64,000 bases of DNA, from positions 6,696,001-6,760,000 of the forward strand of contig NC_035790.1 in assembly GCF_001653235.2 (NCBI RefSeq). Reading direction: 5' to 3'. Positions 14,319 to 27,301 of the stretch are shown in pieces. The stretch's first letter is position 1. Every line of letters begins with the position of its first letter. The translations under genes and the position numbers were made by a program. The notes under the pieces were generated by a model. It did not search any database. It was not told where the DNA came from and worked only from the letters and a program-made list of their open reading frames with translations. The stretch comes from Pochonia chlamydosporia 170. Its lineage: Eukaryota > Ascomycota > Sordariomycetes > Hypocreales > Clavicipitaceae.

Positions 14319-14501
14319 TGATGAATGTGTGTGGATTTATACTTGTTTCATAGATTGTATATTGATCCGCGGTTCCTACTTGGTGTATAAAAAACACAAG
14401 ACTATACCTTTTGTTGTGCTCCTCATCGACGCACACTGTAGACTGAAAACTCCGAGTCCAACATTCTTAATTAGCAATTGTCATTCGTCTTCCCCCTTCA
14501 T

Positions 14502-16069
14502 TCACTGCTTCTCCTGCCAAACAGCCTCGACAAACCACAACTTGCCACTCGACTTCCACGCCCCCTGCCACACAAACCTCGTATCCGCTTCCTCAAACAG
14601 GGCCTTCCAGTCATTGACCTCTCTCTCGCGGCCATTACAGACAGTCTTCATCAGCACATCTAGCAGTCGGAAAGTCTTTTCCTCCATCGGCGGCGCAGCA
14701 CCCGGAGCAGGCAACACCGCATCATTCATAATGACACGCGAGCCGTTCCTCATAGCTGGCACCAGAGCCCGCAGCACACGCACGACGTCCTTGTCCGGGA
14801 ACGCGTGGAAGATGTGGCGGAGAAAGTATGCCTCCGCAACAGTAGGCTGCTCGTTGAAGAAATCGTGAGTTGTGAGCGCGACGCGGTCGGCTAAGTGGGA
14901 GGGAACCTTGCTGGTGTTGGATTTCGCACGCATCCCAGCCAGGTCCTGGACTTCAAAGGTCAAATTGGGGAAGGCTTCGGCAATGGCCATGGAGACGTAG
15001 CCTTCGTTGCCGCCCATCTGTCACAAACGGCATGATTAGCCATGGGAGTGTTTTTTTTTGTACAGCCTCAACAAATGTGTTTGCTGTCGTGTAGGTGGAT
15101 CTTACATCTACGACCGTCGCGTTACCCAGCTTTTCCCAGGGGTAGCTGTGAACTGTGTGTGACAGATCGAAGCCTTCGCTGGAGCTGTGGGCTCGCATGG
15201 CGAGTTCGTATCTCTTGGCGCGCGTGGGATCAGCTTGGAGATGGGCGAAGAAGGTATTTCGGTGGTCGTATGCGATATTGACGCCCTAGACGAATAAAGC
15301 AGAATTGCATTGTTAGTGTCTCAAAGTATATGCATGGGCAATTATACCATGGGGATATGGGACATACAGTTTCTGTGAGGTCTTGCGAACCTGGCCACTT
15401 CTGCATAGCACTCACGGTGGCGCCAACAGGGAGGAATAAGTCAACGGTATAGAGTCCCACCCAGTTGGCTAGGTTTTCGTCCTCCAGCATGAGCAGCGAT
15501 GAGCGATTGTGGGCGACTTGACCTAGTTTTGGTTCGCAGAAGAGGTTGCTGGCCATGGCAAGACGCAGAAGCCTGCGAAGGTCGAATGCAGGAACAGTAT
15601 ACCCCGAGACTCGCTGGATCTCCTTGGCAAGGTCATCATATGAGATGGTGCCAACTTGAGGGACTGCTTCTGCAATCTTGAAAGAATAAATGGCGTGCAA
15701 TGGGATGCAATTGACAATCTAGCATTCGTTAATTCTCAGCACTGTGGTCGACAGCATGTTATGTTTTGATGGTGCACTTACATCCATGGCCATCTGCTTC
15801 AGAGCCTCTCGAGGACCCAAGACCAAGTCTCGAAGCTCCTTGGTCAACGAGAGTATCTTCTGTCTGGCTTTCAGAGTCTCGGCATCTGACTCTTTGAGTG
15901 GGAAATCAGCCAGTCCATCGGCCTGGTACGAGGGAGCACCGAGTCCTTGGGTATGCAGCTTTTGTGTAAGGATCTGAGTATTCTCCTCAATACTTCTAGA
16001 GATTGCAGTCAGCTTGTCGACTGAAGCCTTGGCCCCAGTTCTGCCGATTGAGTTCCCCATGCTTCCCAT
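14502..16069 (-). CDS. SAM-dependent O-methyltransferase (plant COMT / fungal OmtB-like)
   Basis: Exons are 16069-15782, 15718-15368, 15285-15106 and 15017-14502, all phase 0, giving 444 aa. The frame is open upstream to 16123, but that codon is GTG, so the ATG at 16069 (MGSMGNSIGRTG) is chosen. The N-terminal half is a helical, winged-helix dimerisation region, with VGTISYDDLAKEIQRVSGY typical of it. The SAM site is NATVVD-MGGNEGYVSMAIAE, split by the last intron. The catalytic base region is LRHIFHAFPDKD and the end is SGKLWFVEAVWQ. Members methylate hydroxyl groups of aromatic or polyketide metabolites. The substrate cannot be read from the sequence. No PKS, NRPS or P450 lies nearby, so this could be a stand-alone or detoxifying enzyme. 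Confidence 0.9.
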
Positions 16070-19000
16070 TATGACAGTGGCAAGTTGAACTAGATGTAAG
16101 ACAAATGTGTGTAACAAAGGCACTGAGTGTAGGATAGTAAGGGTGGTGGTGATTAGATATCAGGGGCAACGAAGCAAATGTACTCTGGTTAAGCCGATGG
16201 AATATTGCGTCTAGGAAGGTTTAACAAAGAAGGAGTGTCGATTTGGGTCAAACTTGTGCGACTAACTGAGCCGGGAAGTCTCTTATATCCTTTCCCGGCC
16301 ATTACCATTCACAGGGTTGGTTCCTCATACCATGCACTGTTCAACCCACCGGTCCACACGATGCCCCTCTGAGTGTGAGTGTGAATGTCTGTGTGCGTGT
16401 GTGTGTGTGTGCGGCTGTCTGAATAAGAGTCAAGTTAATCCGCGAGATTCCCAGTCTGTCGGATTCATGGTTGCAGCTCGTTGGGTGACGCAACGTCTCT
16501 CTGTGAAAGGGCCACGATTGTTTAATTCAAGCTACATTCTTTATTGGCAACCGCATCGCGGCACGGTGGCGTTTTCCCCGAGAAACATCCACAACACCGG
16601 AAAGTCACCCCGGCCCGTCAGTCAGAGCTCACCAGCAGATCTGGCTGCAGTGATTGCAGGAATGGAGAACTGTAGCACGGTCCGTCTTGTGTCATGTGGA
16701 CCATTTCTGCTCTGCCACGGGGAGTTCAGTGCTTAGAGTGAGGCAAAGGTCTCTAACATGTTTGCTCAGTCTAGTAATCATCGTGCGTTGGGTTTTGCTG
16801 CCCGTTTTGACGATCTTCTTGTTGTGTTGGGCGTTCAGTATTGCTTGGTCGGTGTTTAATATCGCATCTTCTCTAACTCTTTCCAGTATAATGGACAGGA
16901 CGGATGCCCACGGTTCCGGAGGCAGGCTATCATGGGTTCATTTGCGGGATAATGCCGCTCAGATAGCTCCGCAAGTGCAACTTGCCGAGGATCTCAAAGG
17001 AAAAGGAGGGAGACCTGCAAGCGGTTAACCAGCAGCGGTGACCAATGACACCACGTATTCTCTGTAAGGGATGCGGCTGTGAGTGATGGGAATATCCAAG
17101 CATTTGGTAACAAACAAAACCACTTTCTGTGCCAAGAATGCAATCACCATTGGTGGATGAGAGTGGTGATCTTGTGGGGTAACATGACATCTCAGGTGTA
17201 ACAAGAGGTTACAAGCAGGGGACGTTTGATCCAGCAGAGTCAGAACTTTCTCATCGAGCTATGAACAATTCGGTGGCTCGTCGAATGCTATGACTCTATG
17301 GAAAGACTGGGATGTGGAAGTGATCGGGCCAACTAAATGGTAGCAGACTTATAGAATGGTTGTGGGCAAACAAAGAACTTTGTGCTTGACGCCTGGTGTT
17401 CGCTTGCTGTCGTGATCCGCGACGCCGGTCGTATGGTAGTCTGTGCTGAACCTTGAAAAATGCTCTCGAATTTGTCAGCCTTATGAGATCATATCTTTAC
17501 TTTGATGCGCAGTGCTCATATTGGGAGCGGGATATTGACGCACCAAGTTGTAGGTGGTTGGTGCTGTAGTGTTGGGCCAACTGAATGAAACCCCAAGAGC
17601 CTCCAAAATCCGCCAATAACACGCCATAATCTGGTCTTAGATTCGTTTAAAACATCGAGAGTAGAATCTTCATCGAGTTCTCCCATTAGCCGACTCAAGC
17701 GATATGCAGGCGCACCCTGCACACCCATTATTGACATGCTAACTGAACAATATCGCACGATCCCTTGGTCATTTCGATATACCACCAACATACAGGTTTA
17801 CGAGTGAGATCTTTTCATTTCATACCGATTTCGTGCAGTGACGCAAATTTGCCCAAAACAATTTTTAGGTTGACTTGGCAAGTTTGGGTATGAGCAGAGC
17901 CATGATCGTTGCTTCGGAGTTGTGGGTCGTTGGTGAGAAGTCAAATGAGTAGTCGTTCTATAACTGTTCGGTGCCAGGTTACGGCCGTACTAGAAATATA
18001 GCGACAGGACCAGTGTACAGTATTTTTGGTCACTATTTTAGCATTATTCGAAGATTCTCGGGAAAGTTTGGTCATCCTTACTAGGATGTTGACATTTGCT
18101 TGATGACTGTGGAGTACTGATGGGGAAGACCCTCACTTTCAACTCGACACAACTCTTTGAGTATGAGAATCTTACAAAATAATACACGCCAGTATATGAG
18201 TGCATCACTTTTTCGATATAATTTCACTCCTCACAAGGACACCGATGCGATAGTGACAATAAACCCCTTGAACAGCAGGGTAGTAGGCATGTCTAGGGTA
18301 TGCCAAGATTAGTATTTTTGGTGTGACATGTTTGGGTGCGCGCATGGCCAGGAGGCGAACCGGAAGAAGGACAGGACGGAGTAATAAACTTGGCCAGAAC
18401 ACACCAGACCATGTCATGCCCAGGTGATGCCCAGCATCGTCTAGATCAATGAACAGTTCTGAGCTGTGACATGGTCGGGCAACATGCCCATCAGGCACGG
18501 ATCAGGTCCCACCAGCTTGCTGAAGCTGATTCACGTCCGGAAATCAAAGCCCATTTTTGGTCGGAAGATATCTGGTAACGCTTGTGCAATCCGAGTCTCT
18601 TGAAACACAGGTGAACAATGAGGACTTCAACACAAAACATATCCAATTTCGCATTAAACTTCGGGCCTAGCCGTTTCACACCCACTTGACACGGATTTTC
18701 CGCCCGTAAGCGCCAGTTGAAGGTCAAGGCGGGTCTGCGGCTGAATCTCACGAACCAGGGAGGCGAGGTGAGGCGAGTTGACGTTAGGTGAGGTGAGGCT
18801 GTCAGGGGTCATCAATGGTTGGTGAGAGGCTGAACAAAATCTCAGATTGCATTCTTGCCTAGCATCACCCCAGACTTCGCTTCTGGGGAATAATAAACTT
18901 GATCTCTGCCAAGCCTGTTCGCTGCATCTTCGATTCGGTCGGTAAGACAATGCATCCATGGTTACACTGACTTGACCTTGGAAAATCCACTCCCGAGAGA

Positions 19001-19230
19001 GCAGTATATATTTGGCACGGGCGTCAATCCACGCACAGCTGCACTTCTCGACTAGGCTTTTGCTGTCACAGTACTCATCTACCTAGATATCACGAGGTTG
19101 AACGACGGAGAATTCTACCGTTATTCCAACGGCATCAATAGCTGGCGACCACAGCTAATGGGGGCTGGCCAACGGCCAAAAGCCGCCGCACCGCCTTCAC
19201 TTGGCACCAAGCAAGCCGGGTTTTGCAAAC
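16070..19230. other. Gene-poor stretch, 3.2 kb
   Basis: This region holds the O-methyltransferase promoter on the left, and on the right a TATATATTT at 19005-19013, about 220 bp before the next ATG. A purine-rich tandem of GAGGTGAGGC-like units lies near 18763-18800, and one ACGGAGTA motif at 18376-18383. Short frames exist, for example a 91-codon ATG frame on the minus strand at 17516-17791, but I can support no gene. Confidence 0.45.
16371..16413. repeat. GT-rich microsatellite
   Basis: An imperfect GT repeat ending in a near-perfect GTGTGTGTGTGTGTG run, upstream of the O-methyltransferase gene. Confidence 0.85.
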
Positions 19231-21415
19231 ATGGCTGACAATGAGTTGATTGTCGCCGCGGCAGCCCTACTGGTGTCAGTAGTAGCCCTCACGGCCACCT
19301 TTATGCAGGTTCTTCAGCAGTACTATGCCTCGGCACGAGGATACTCACAATGCAATGAGAAAGTCATGGGGGAATGGGCCAAGTCGAAATCAAGAAAGTT
19401 CTCCTGGGAGGAGCTTCGGTACGAAGTTCAATTCGATGCGCCCGTCATATTTGTTGCACCTCCAACCAACGACAGAGGGCCTGTCCCGGACGCCGACATT
19501 TTCTACTTGAAAGGGACAAAGAAGAGCTTGGAAGAGACAGGTACCACTTCGGAGGTTGATCTGCGCAAGGCGTATGCAATGAGGTCACTCAAGGAGCGGA
19601 TTCACACCGCAGATAATGAGCGTGCTTCATGGCTGGTGTTACTTCTGGCCGTGCAAAAGATGGAGGGCATGTCTCGAGACTGGCAGGAGAAGCAGTATCG
19701 AGATCTCGGTCCACCAAGTAGGACGACGTTTGAAGGCTACTCTTTGCCATCTGAACCCCCTACTTTGGACCAAGCCCACACCTTTACCGTCGCGCTGCAG
19801 CGAAAACGCAAAAGCTGGGATACAATGCCCACCTCTGTCACGAAACCGTATGGCACGACGACAATGTGTCACATGGTTGAGATGATGGCTGGCCTGGGCG
19901 TATACTGGAAGGAATTCGATCGAAAGCGAGACAGATACCGCGCCGAAGGCAATGGTTTTGTCGTCCTTGGCGAACGAATGAGCGAGCTCGGTCTCATCTT
20001 CTCCTTCCAGGTGTACGGCAAATGTCTTTTCGAATGGAATCGCGTCATCCCAGTCGACGATGTGAAAGAACTCTGTTTCGGATACGTCCCTACCATCTAC
20101 CGAACAATGCTAGACCATAGTCGCTTGGAGTCTCCAAATAATGAATTGCATACCTTGGGGACGTTGCAGATGTCGAGTAGGAAGGAAATGGGACGGACTC
20201 TGGGGCTTCTCGGATGCAGCAACAAGGCCGTAACGTTTTACACCAATGAAGAAAACAGGACTTACCATTTGTTTCCAGGTAAGAACCCTTTTTTCCCTGC
20301 GACATTAACATCCACACAATATCGTAATGCTGATGATAACAGTGTCGTTTGAGATCCTGGGTATGCTGAGCCGCAATTTCCACATCCCGCATAGTAGCTT
20401 CACGTACATACCAAACCCAACATCAGATCGCTGGGATAAGCGATCATTTTCCCTGGTCAAACTAATGGAATCCTTTCGAGTTCTGTCCGAGTATGAGCCA
20501 CCCAATACAAACCGAAACTGGACAATCTACTCCAGAATCACGCATCACATTGCGCAAATCCTGCATTTCCAGGATGATGGAAAGACTCCGAATCGCCTAC
20601 TACTCCACGAGGCACTTGAAGCTGCTCTGGGGGACTGTGAAGAGATCCTTACTGCAAAGAGTAAAAGTAAAGAAAAAAGTGGTGTACCGCTGGGATCACG
20701 CCAGCCTCTCATCGACACCCAGACGCAAAACAAACAAAACAGACGACGCGAGATCGTTCTAGACGTGTTGCGATCTCATATCCAAGAGGTGCTACAGCTG
20801 CTTAACAGGCCCGACGAGCGCCCCTCGGATACATTGTCGTTATTGGCCCCGGCCATGGGGCCTGTCTCTCCCCGAGCGTCGAGATATCGTGAGCGAACTT
20901 CTCCTCGCTTTGAAGACGTGGATGCTTGTGGACCGGACGAAAAACAGCACAGATTAATGGAGGTGTATTGCGAGGTGATTCGGACACACGTCGTTGCAAA
21001 TGCAACTCATAGTACGGAGCGGAGAGCGAGCGACGCAGGCCCTGAAACCTTCGCATTTCGTCGGCGAGGCAGCGTTGCAACCCATTCCAGCGTCGCAGTT
21101 GAGTCTGATATCGGAGCGGATGAACCGGCTACTACAATCCGTGCCAGCGGCATTGATTCTGGCCGACTTTCGATATCTAACCAGCCGGTGAACGGCGGGG
21201 TAGCACATACGACGGTATCGAATTCGAAGAGCCATGGCAGGGACGTCGACAATAGCACTCCATTGTCGGACGAGCCTGTGTCCCATGATGATGTTTGGTG
21301 CACCCTGATGTTCAAGATGATGTGTTGGTTGATGTTGCATGATTTTAACCCGGAAGACATCCAATTGAGCAAAAGCGAACTGCTCGGCAGTCGAATGCCT
21401 GTGTATATTGCATAA
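19231..21415 (+). CDS. Fungal membrane-anchored protein of unknown function
   Basis: Exons are 19231-20278 and 20343-21415, with a 64 bp phase-1 intron, giving 706 aa. The start is the ATG at 19231 (MADNELIVAA). The frame upstream begins only with TTG. A hydrophobic stretch at about residues 4-28 (IVAAAALLVSVVALTATF) should act as a membrane anchor. A conserved-looking region follows, including YYASARGYSQCNEKVMGEWA and HTADNERASWLVLLLAVQKM. The second half is rich in Ser, Arg and charged residues, probably disordered, with a last short hydrophobic block, CTLMFKMMCWLMLHDF. I believe similar proteins are sometimes labelled 'modin' in fungal annotations, but this is from memory and gives no function. 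Confidence 0.8.
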
Positions 21416-23833
21416 CTCTGCCCAGCATAGCGCCACCTCTAGTTTGAATAGATTGTTTGTGAAGGTTTTGCAATTCAATCGGTATATACCTATCGGATGT
21501 CATGGAATACATGTAGCATTTCCCTTTTCGACAGTATCTCGCCCCAAGTTCGTGTTAATCGACCCAATAAAAATATTTGTCCGGTCGCGGTGGCAAGGAT
21601 GACGTCGGGTAACCATAAATATGGATTGGCTTCTTGAACGCCACATGGAGGGAAGTGGGATCCGAGTCCTGACGCCCACTACCTTTGTCTGTGCAGCCAA
21701 TTGTGGAAAAATTTGCCGGACGCAACCGTCTCTGCTTCAGAGGGTTGGACAAGGAACCCAGTGTTGTACTCTGAGTCTCTGAAACCTTGCGTTTTAGAAA
21801 TTTAGGGTGGTGGTAGCAGCTATTGATATTACCGATCGTCTGAAATAGCAGCCCTTCAGGGTCAAGTACTGGTAATGTCAACTGCTGACTTGCGCATCTC
21901 AGCTGCTCGATTAAAGGGACAGCGAACCCTTGTGCAGTTCGCCCTTGGCAGGGCTGTCGTCAGATGGAGCTGATCCCAATTGTGTCCATGTCTGCAATCA
22001 TGCTGCTCCTTTCCCTGTTTGCTCAAGTTGTAGAAGAATCATCAGTGAAGAACGAACGTTGGGCTATTTCTTTCTCCCTTTGCTTTTGCGGGCCAATAAC
22101 CTCAATGTCTCCGATTCGACTGCCAAGTGCTTCCTACCGAGGCATGTGTTTGGTAGAACACACGGCTGGTGAAATGTTCTTCTTACAGACAATGGTTGTG
22201 TAATCCAAGGTCACAGGTGTTGGAATCGTAATCACGGAAGTGCGGTTCGCGCCACTGTGCAAAGGAACTGTGGTTCCTTGATCATTGTCAGCAGGCAATC
22301 AGCCAACACAGACCAACCTCCAGGATGTCGTCCTCGTACTTGGAACATCAACGTGTGACTACACCTGCACCAGAGAAAGCTGGGCAGAGGATGGAAGTCG
22401 CAAATTTGTACTCCGTACGACAAGTACTCAACACAACAGAGAATACAGAGCGGAGAACAGAAAACAACCGTCCAAATCGAAATAGGATTGCAGATGCATG
22501 TCGGTCGTCACTATCACGCATCAAAAGCTCAGGTGGCTGGCAATGTCTTTACGCGCCGTGGATGAGAAACTTGACTGCATGGGTTTGCCAGGTCTCACAT
22601 GGATATAACTGGAACCTTGTGAATCAAGGTGGAGCCAACTTGGCTGAGCAGGCGCTACAGCCGCACCTCCCTGCAAACCGGATTGCCCTTGCCCTTGCCT
22701 CAGACTGGGCAGAAGAGATCGGGTTTGCGGCGCAGAAGGAAGGCACGATGGCGGCGGCTTGGGAGTGACATCCAAATATGGAGTACTCCGGCTGGTGGGC
22801 TGCATGCACGAGTCTGATGTGGTTTGGTCCGCATACCTAGGTACTTACCTCGACCTTGATTGCTAGTAGTGAACGCAGACATGGAGTCAAGTCAGCACCT
22901 GAATCATCCATCGCGTCTTGCTGCCTTGGTTGGTGCGCTCAGCTCACAATCTCACCCGGACAGCCCGTACGGAGTTCAAAAGTAGAGGATTTCGGAATGA
23001 ACACGTATGGCCCGAGGCACGGGCAAGGGACACGGTTCGTCGTCATCCGCTGTTTTTCTCCCCTTGATGTTGAATGTCGAGACGTGCTCCTTCAGAACTG
23101 GGTCATCGGTGCCACTTGTTCGCTTATCACCTGTGGCTCGTCGTGACTGAACTGTGCTAGCACTGAACCAAGCCCCCGCCTGGGAACTTGACTTTATGAG
23201 AACTCGAACGGTGAAGGCGGAAAGGTCAACTGTCTCTGGTCAGCAGCGAAGATTGCACTAGCACAACGGAACACAACCAGACCAGTGACGCTAGCTACAT
23301 GTACGGTTTGGTACTCTGTGCATACTCCATGCTCCGTACGGAGTAAAGTACTTACTTAAGTCTGGTATTGACCAGAGACCAGCACAGAGTTGACTTCTCC
23401 GAACCTTGAACCAACCCCATTGAGTGCCGGCCACTAAGGTGCTTTGCCCCCATCCTTGGCCCTCGACCCACATCTTGTCCGCGCCTGCCCTGCCCTGCCC
23501 GTCACTCGCTGGCTGCCCACTCATCGGCGTCTCCTTTTGCCGGCAAGTCAAAGTCACTCGGGTTGATGGTGCCTCTTTTTTACCTGCCATCTACTCCTCA
23601 TCCAGCGCGAGGCTCACGCGCTTGTCTCCTCGTTAAGCCGCACCTTCAAGGCCGGCAACCCCATCCAGCTTTGTAAAATTCCTTTTGCAGCGAGTCCTCT
23701 TTCACCTGGTCACCATTCGTTCATTGTTTTGCCAACAGCACCATCGGGGCTCGACTGCCTGGAGTCGATTTCGCCTCTGTCAGTCTGCCGGCTCCGGCCT
23801 CGCCTTTCATATCGCAGACCATCACCAGACGAC
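21416..23833. promoter_or_regulatory. 2.4 kb intergenic region with repeated TACGGAGTA-like palindromes
   Basis: No gene is supported here. The right third (about 23450-23830) is C/T-rich and is probably the promoter and long leader of the Cdc4-like gene. Between 22409 and 23345 there are at least four copies of a CTCCGTACGGAG-like motif or its half. Confidence 0.4.
22409..23345. repeat. Cluster of CTCCGTACGGAG-like palindromic motifs
   Basis: Copies are seen at 22409-22419 (TACTCCGTACG), 22784-22790 (TACTCCG), 22966-22975 (CGTACGGAGT) and 23332-23345 (CTCCGTACGGAGTA, whose first 12 bases are a perfect palindrome). Further copies lie outside this cluster, at 18376, 28291, 32077, 32156 and 48941, all intergenic. 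It could be a factor-binding site or a remnant of a small dispersed repeat. Confidence 0.5.
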
Positions 23834-26800
23834 ATGACGCCTTCGCCCTTGCCTTCCAGCCAGGCTTCAGAGCCACGGCGGCCACGCAGTGCCTCCAAGG
23901 TGTCTGTTAATATTGCAGAAGGCTCACAGAACAACGGCCGACGCTTCCAGCTGGAAGTCAGCGAGTGTGTCGAGACTAAGACAGTCACAACCACAACCCG
24001 TTTAACGCGCAAGTTTCCTCGAGTCTTTGTCCGCGATCCAACCCCGCTTGAGAGTCTCGATACAAAAGAATACCCCTTGGCTATGAAGCCAACGCCGCCG
24101 GAATTGTTAGATTTTTCGTACAATGTGGCCGAAGAGGACCGGGCTGCTGACGAATGCTTGGATGAAGAAGAGGAGAAGGACGCTGCTTTGCACGACGTGA
24201 ACCGGCTAATCGTCTCCAAACCTGTAAGTTGCAAATAGTTCCTAATCAATAGTCCTCATTATGCAGCCGAGGCGGTAGTAGAACGAGGACGTCAAATATG
24301 GATCAGCCTGTGTCCTAGAACCTGTATTGACAATGCCCGAACAGATGAAGCAACCAGGAACTGGTGCCTTCACTCCCACCCCAGTCAAAACGGAACCTTG
24401 CCTTCACGAGACGCCTTTACCAAATCGAAGCAGTCGTCAACCATCACAATCTCCTTCCGAAGGGCATCCCCGACGCACCCGCCAGACTCGTTCCAGCGTT
24501 GCTGATTCGCCAACCTCTTCAGCATCTCAGGTTGGTACAGGTGCTGTCTTCACGCCTCGAACATCTCAACGCCTTGCCCGATCCTCTACTCTCCACGCTG
24601 TATCAGATAAATTGAGACGATCAATAGCTCAAGGAAGCTCGAATTCTGGAGGAAGCAGTAATATTGGAGGACACACGACGACTTCCGGCATGCCGCCCTC
24701 CAACCGCCGTGATGCCAGCGACCGGCCACCGAGAGGCGGATCTGGGTTCCTGGCCACTCCCGATACTTCGGAGCTCATTGGTTCCGTCTTGGACCGACCA
24801 AATCAACGGAACCGCTCTCTCCCTTCGGACCGCCCTCAGTCGATGCTGGACTCATCTTCCATGCCTTCAGCCCCCTGTGACGCCGCCAGCCCAGCTGGTA
24901 GCGACTCTCACACTGTTTTCAGCAGTAACGTGGCTACCCCGCCGATTACTGATGCCGACCCCGAGCCTTTTGCGGACGCCGACGACTCACTTCAGCAATC
25001 TCTTCGTGCTGCGATACATCACCGACCTACAATAGATGTCGTCGCTGCTCAAGATGCAAGCCTTCCGAGCCCAAGGCTGTCTCCAACCCTTGCCGCCTCC
25101 CAGCTGCATTCCAACGATGCCGACGATGGCGCACAGTCCAGCTTTCAGACCTCCGCCAGCGATAGCACACTGCCTTGGGCTGACGGCACCCAAACTGCGG
25201 AGGATAGCAAGGCTCTGCAGTTGCTCTCATCCTTGCAGTCGACGGATCATGGACGAGCCTTGAGGCGGCCACAGCTCAGTGATCAGCTTGGACCTGTCGT
25301 GCTTGACATACAGACCCTCCTTGAAGCGTTTGACTCGATGAAGACCGAAATGAAAACTTTCATGATGTATCAATTTCTCCGCAGATGTCCACGTCCCACG
25401 TTGCGATTGATTGCCGATACGGTGGAACCTGCTCTCAAGTGCGACTTTTTAAGGCAACTTCCCTTGGAGTTGAGTTACCATGTTTTGGGCTATTTGGACC
25501 ATAGAGACCTTTGCAGAGCGGCTCAGGTCTCCAAGCACTGGCGTAACATTGTGGACCGGAATGAGACGGGTTGGAAAGAGCTGTTAGACCAAGATGGCTA
25601 CATCATGGCACCTGGCGAACTGAAAAAGGCTATTTTTCAAGGTTGGGGTTGGCAGGATCCAGTTGGCGCCGCGGGTTACGAACGCGACTTGAGCATGCAA
25701 GGCCGGCTTACGTCTTCGGAATTTGAACTAACCCGAGCATTGCGCAGCGAGGTTACACCAAAGTCCAGAAGTTCGAAGCGGAAGCGAGGCCTGAATACCT
25801 ATTCCGCCTCGGAACGATCAAAACGCAGGGCTGGAGCGTCCCAAGAATCGACAAGTACCGCACCAAGAGACTCAAGGATGGAATCTGAGGTGAGGCAGCA
25901 CAAGTCCGAAGGCCCGCTTTCCGCTGCGAACGCAGCAGCTGCAGCGGTCCCAGACCCTCAGCTTGGGTTGCCTAGTCTTCGTCAGTTACATCTGTTCAAG
26001 TCTATATATCGCCGCCACCATATGATTCGCAAAAGCTGGACAAGCGGAGAGGTCAAACCTGGCCACGTTGCGTTTGCCGCCCACCCACGACATGTCATCA
26101 CATGCCTACAGTTTGACGATGATAAAATAATCACGGGCAGTGATGACACATTAATCCACATTTACGACACCAAAACGGGCAAACTGCGGAAAAAGCTCGA
26201 GGGCCACGAAGGCGGAGTATGGGCTCTACAGTACGAGGGTAATATTCTTGTGTCGGGATCCACGGATAGATCTGTTCGCGTATGGGACATTGAGCGTGGC
26301 CTCTGCCAGCAGGTATTCTACGGCCACACTAGTACTGTGCGATGCTTGCAAATCCTCATGCCCACCGAGACCGGCCGAGACACTTCTGGACAGCCGATTA
26401 TACAACCTGAAAAGCCGTTGATTATCACTGGATCTCGGGACAGTCAGCTCCGGGTATGGAGACTTCCTGAAGTGGGTTCACGAAGATATATTCAAACGGG
26501 ACCGCCAGCGCAAGAGTCCGACTGTCCGTACTTCATCCGCGTTTTAATGGGCCATACGCACTCTGTACGAGCGATATCGGCCTATGGAGACACCCTAGTA
26601 AGTGGTTCTTATGACAGCACGGTGCGTGTATGGCGAATCAGCACCGGTGAAATGCTGCATGTACTCCGCGGGCACTCTCAGAAGGTGTACTCCGTTGTGC
26701 TTGACCACAAGCGAAACCGTTGCATTTCTGGTTCTATGGACTCGCTCGTCAAAATTTGGGATCTTGCGACTGGGGCTTGCCTAAACACGCTCGAGGGCCA

Positions 26801-27301
26801 CACTCTTCTTGTTGGCCTCCTGGATCTTCGAGATGAGCGGCTTGTGTCAGCTGCTGCGGATTCTACCCTTCGAGTTTGGGACCCTGAGAACGGCAGGTGT
26901 AGGCACACCCTCATGGCACACACAGGAGCCATCACCTGCTTCCAACACGATGGCCAGAAGGTTATCAGCGGCAGCGAAAAGACTGTAAAAATGTGGGACG
27001 TCAAGACTGGCGAGTGTGTGCAGGATTTGTTGACCGACCTTACTGGTGTATGGCAGGTCAAGTTTGACGGGAGGCGATGCGTGGCAGCTGTGCAACGTGA
27101 CCAGCTGACTTACGTAGAGGTAAGAGCGACACCAGCTTTTAAGAGCAAGACCGTGATTGCCAAGATGCTGACTTTGTTTTTGTGCTACAGATTTTGGATT
27201 TTGGTGCCGTTCGCGACGGGCAAGCCCCTGAGGAACTGGGAAAACGTATTTTGTTGAACGAACACGAAGTGCGAGAGATTATCGAAGATGGAGCTGTATG
27301 A
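23834..27301 (+). CDS. CDC4: Cdc4/Fbw7-type F-box and WD40 protein, SCF ubiquitin-ligase receptor
   Basis: Exons are 23834-24223, 24282-27119 and 27191-27301, giving 1112 aa. The first acceptor is the second TAG of a TAGTAG pair. Using the first would leave an in-frame stop. The N-terminal ~500 residues are Ser/Pro/Thr-rich and probably disordered. The F-box at about 520-565 (LRQLPLELSYHVLGYLDH) would bind Skp1. Basic stretches follow near 625 (SSKRKRG) and suggest nuclear import. WD40 repeats run from about 733 to 1075, starting HVITCLQFDDDKIITGSDD and GHEGGVWALQYEGNILVSG, very like yeast Cdc4. The propeller would bind phosphodegrons of cell-cycle or transcription regulators. Other F-box/WD40 proteins (Met30/SconB type) are possible, but the linker and propeller wording favour Cdc4. 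Confidence 0.88.

Noticed and set aside
13244..16069. Thioesterase-like plus O-methyltransferase as a secondary-metabolite cluster
   Set aside because: No PKS, NRPS, terpene synthase, P450 or pathway regulator within reach; only two unrelated enzymes in convergent orientation.
17516..17791. 91-codon minus-strand ATG frame
   Set aside because: Proper ATG and stop, but no recognisable feature and no support beyond length.
19201..19230. Upstream TTG-initiated extension of the membrane-anchored protein
   Set aside because: Non-ATG start in a nuclear fungal gene; the ATG at 19231 begins directly before the hydrophobic anchor. The same reasoning removed upstream non-ATG starts at 16123 and 36213.
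22325..22768. 147-codon plus-strand frame in the 21.4-23.8 kb gap
   Set aside because: No family resemblance; overlaps similarly long frames on the other strand and repeat motifs.
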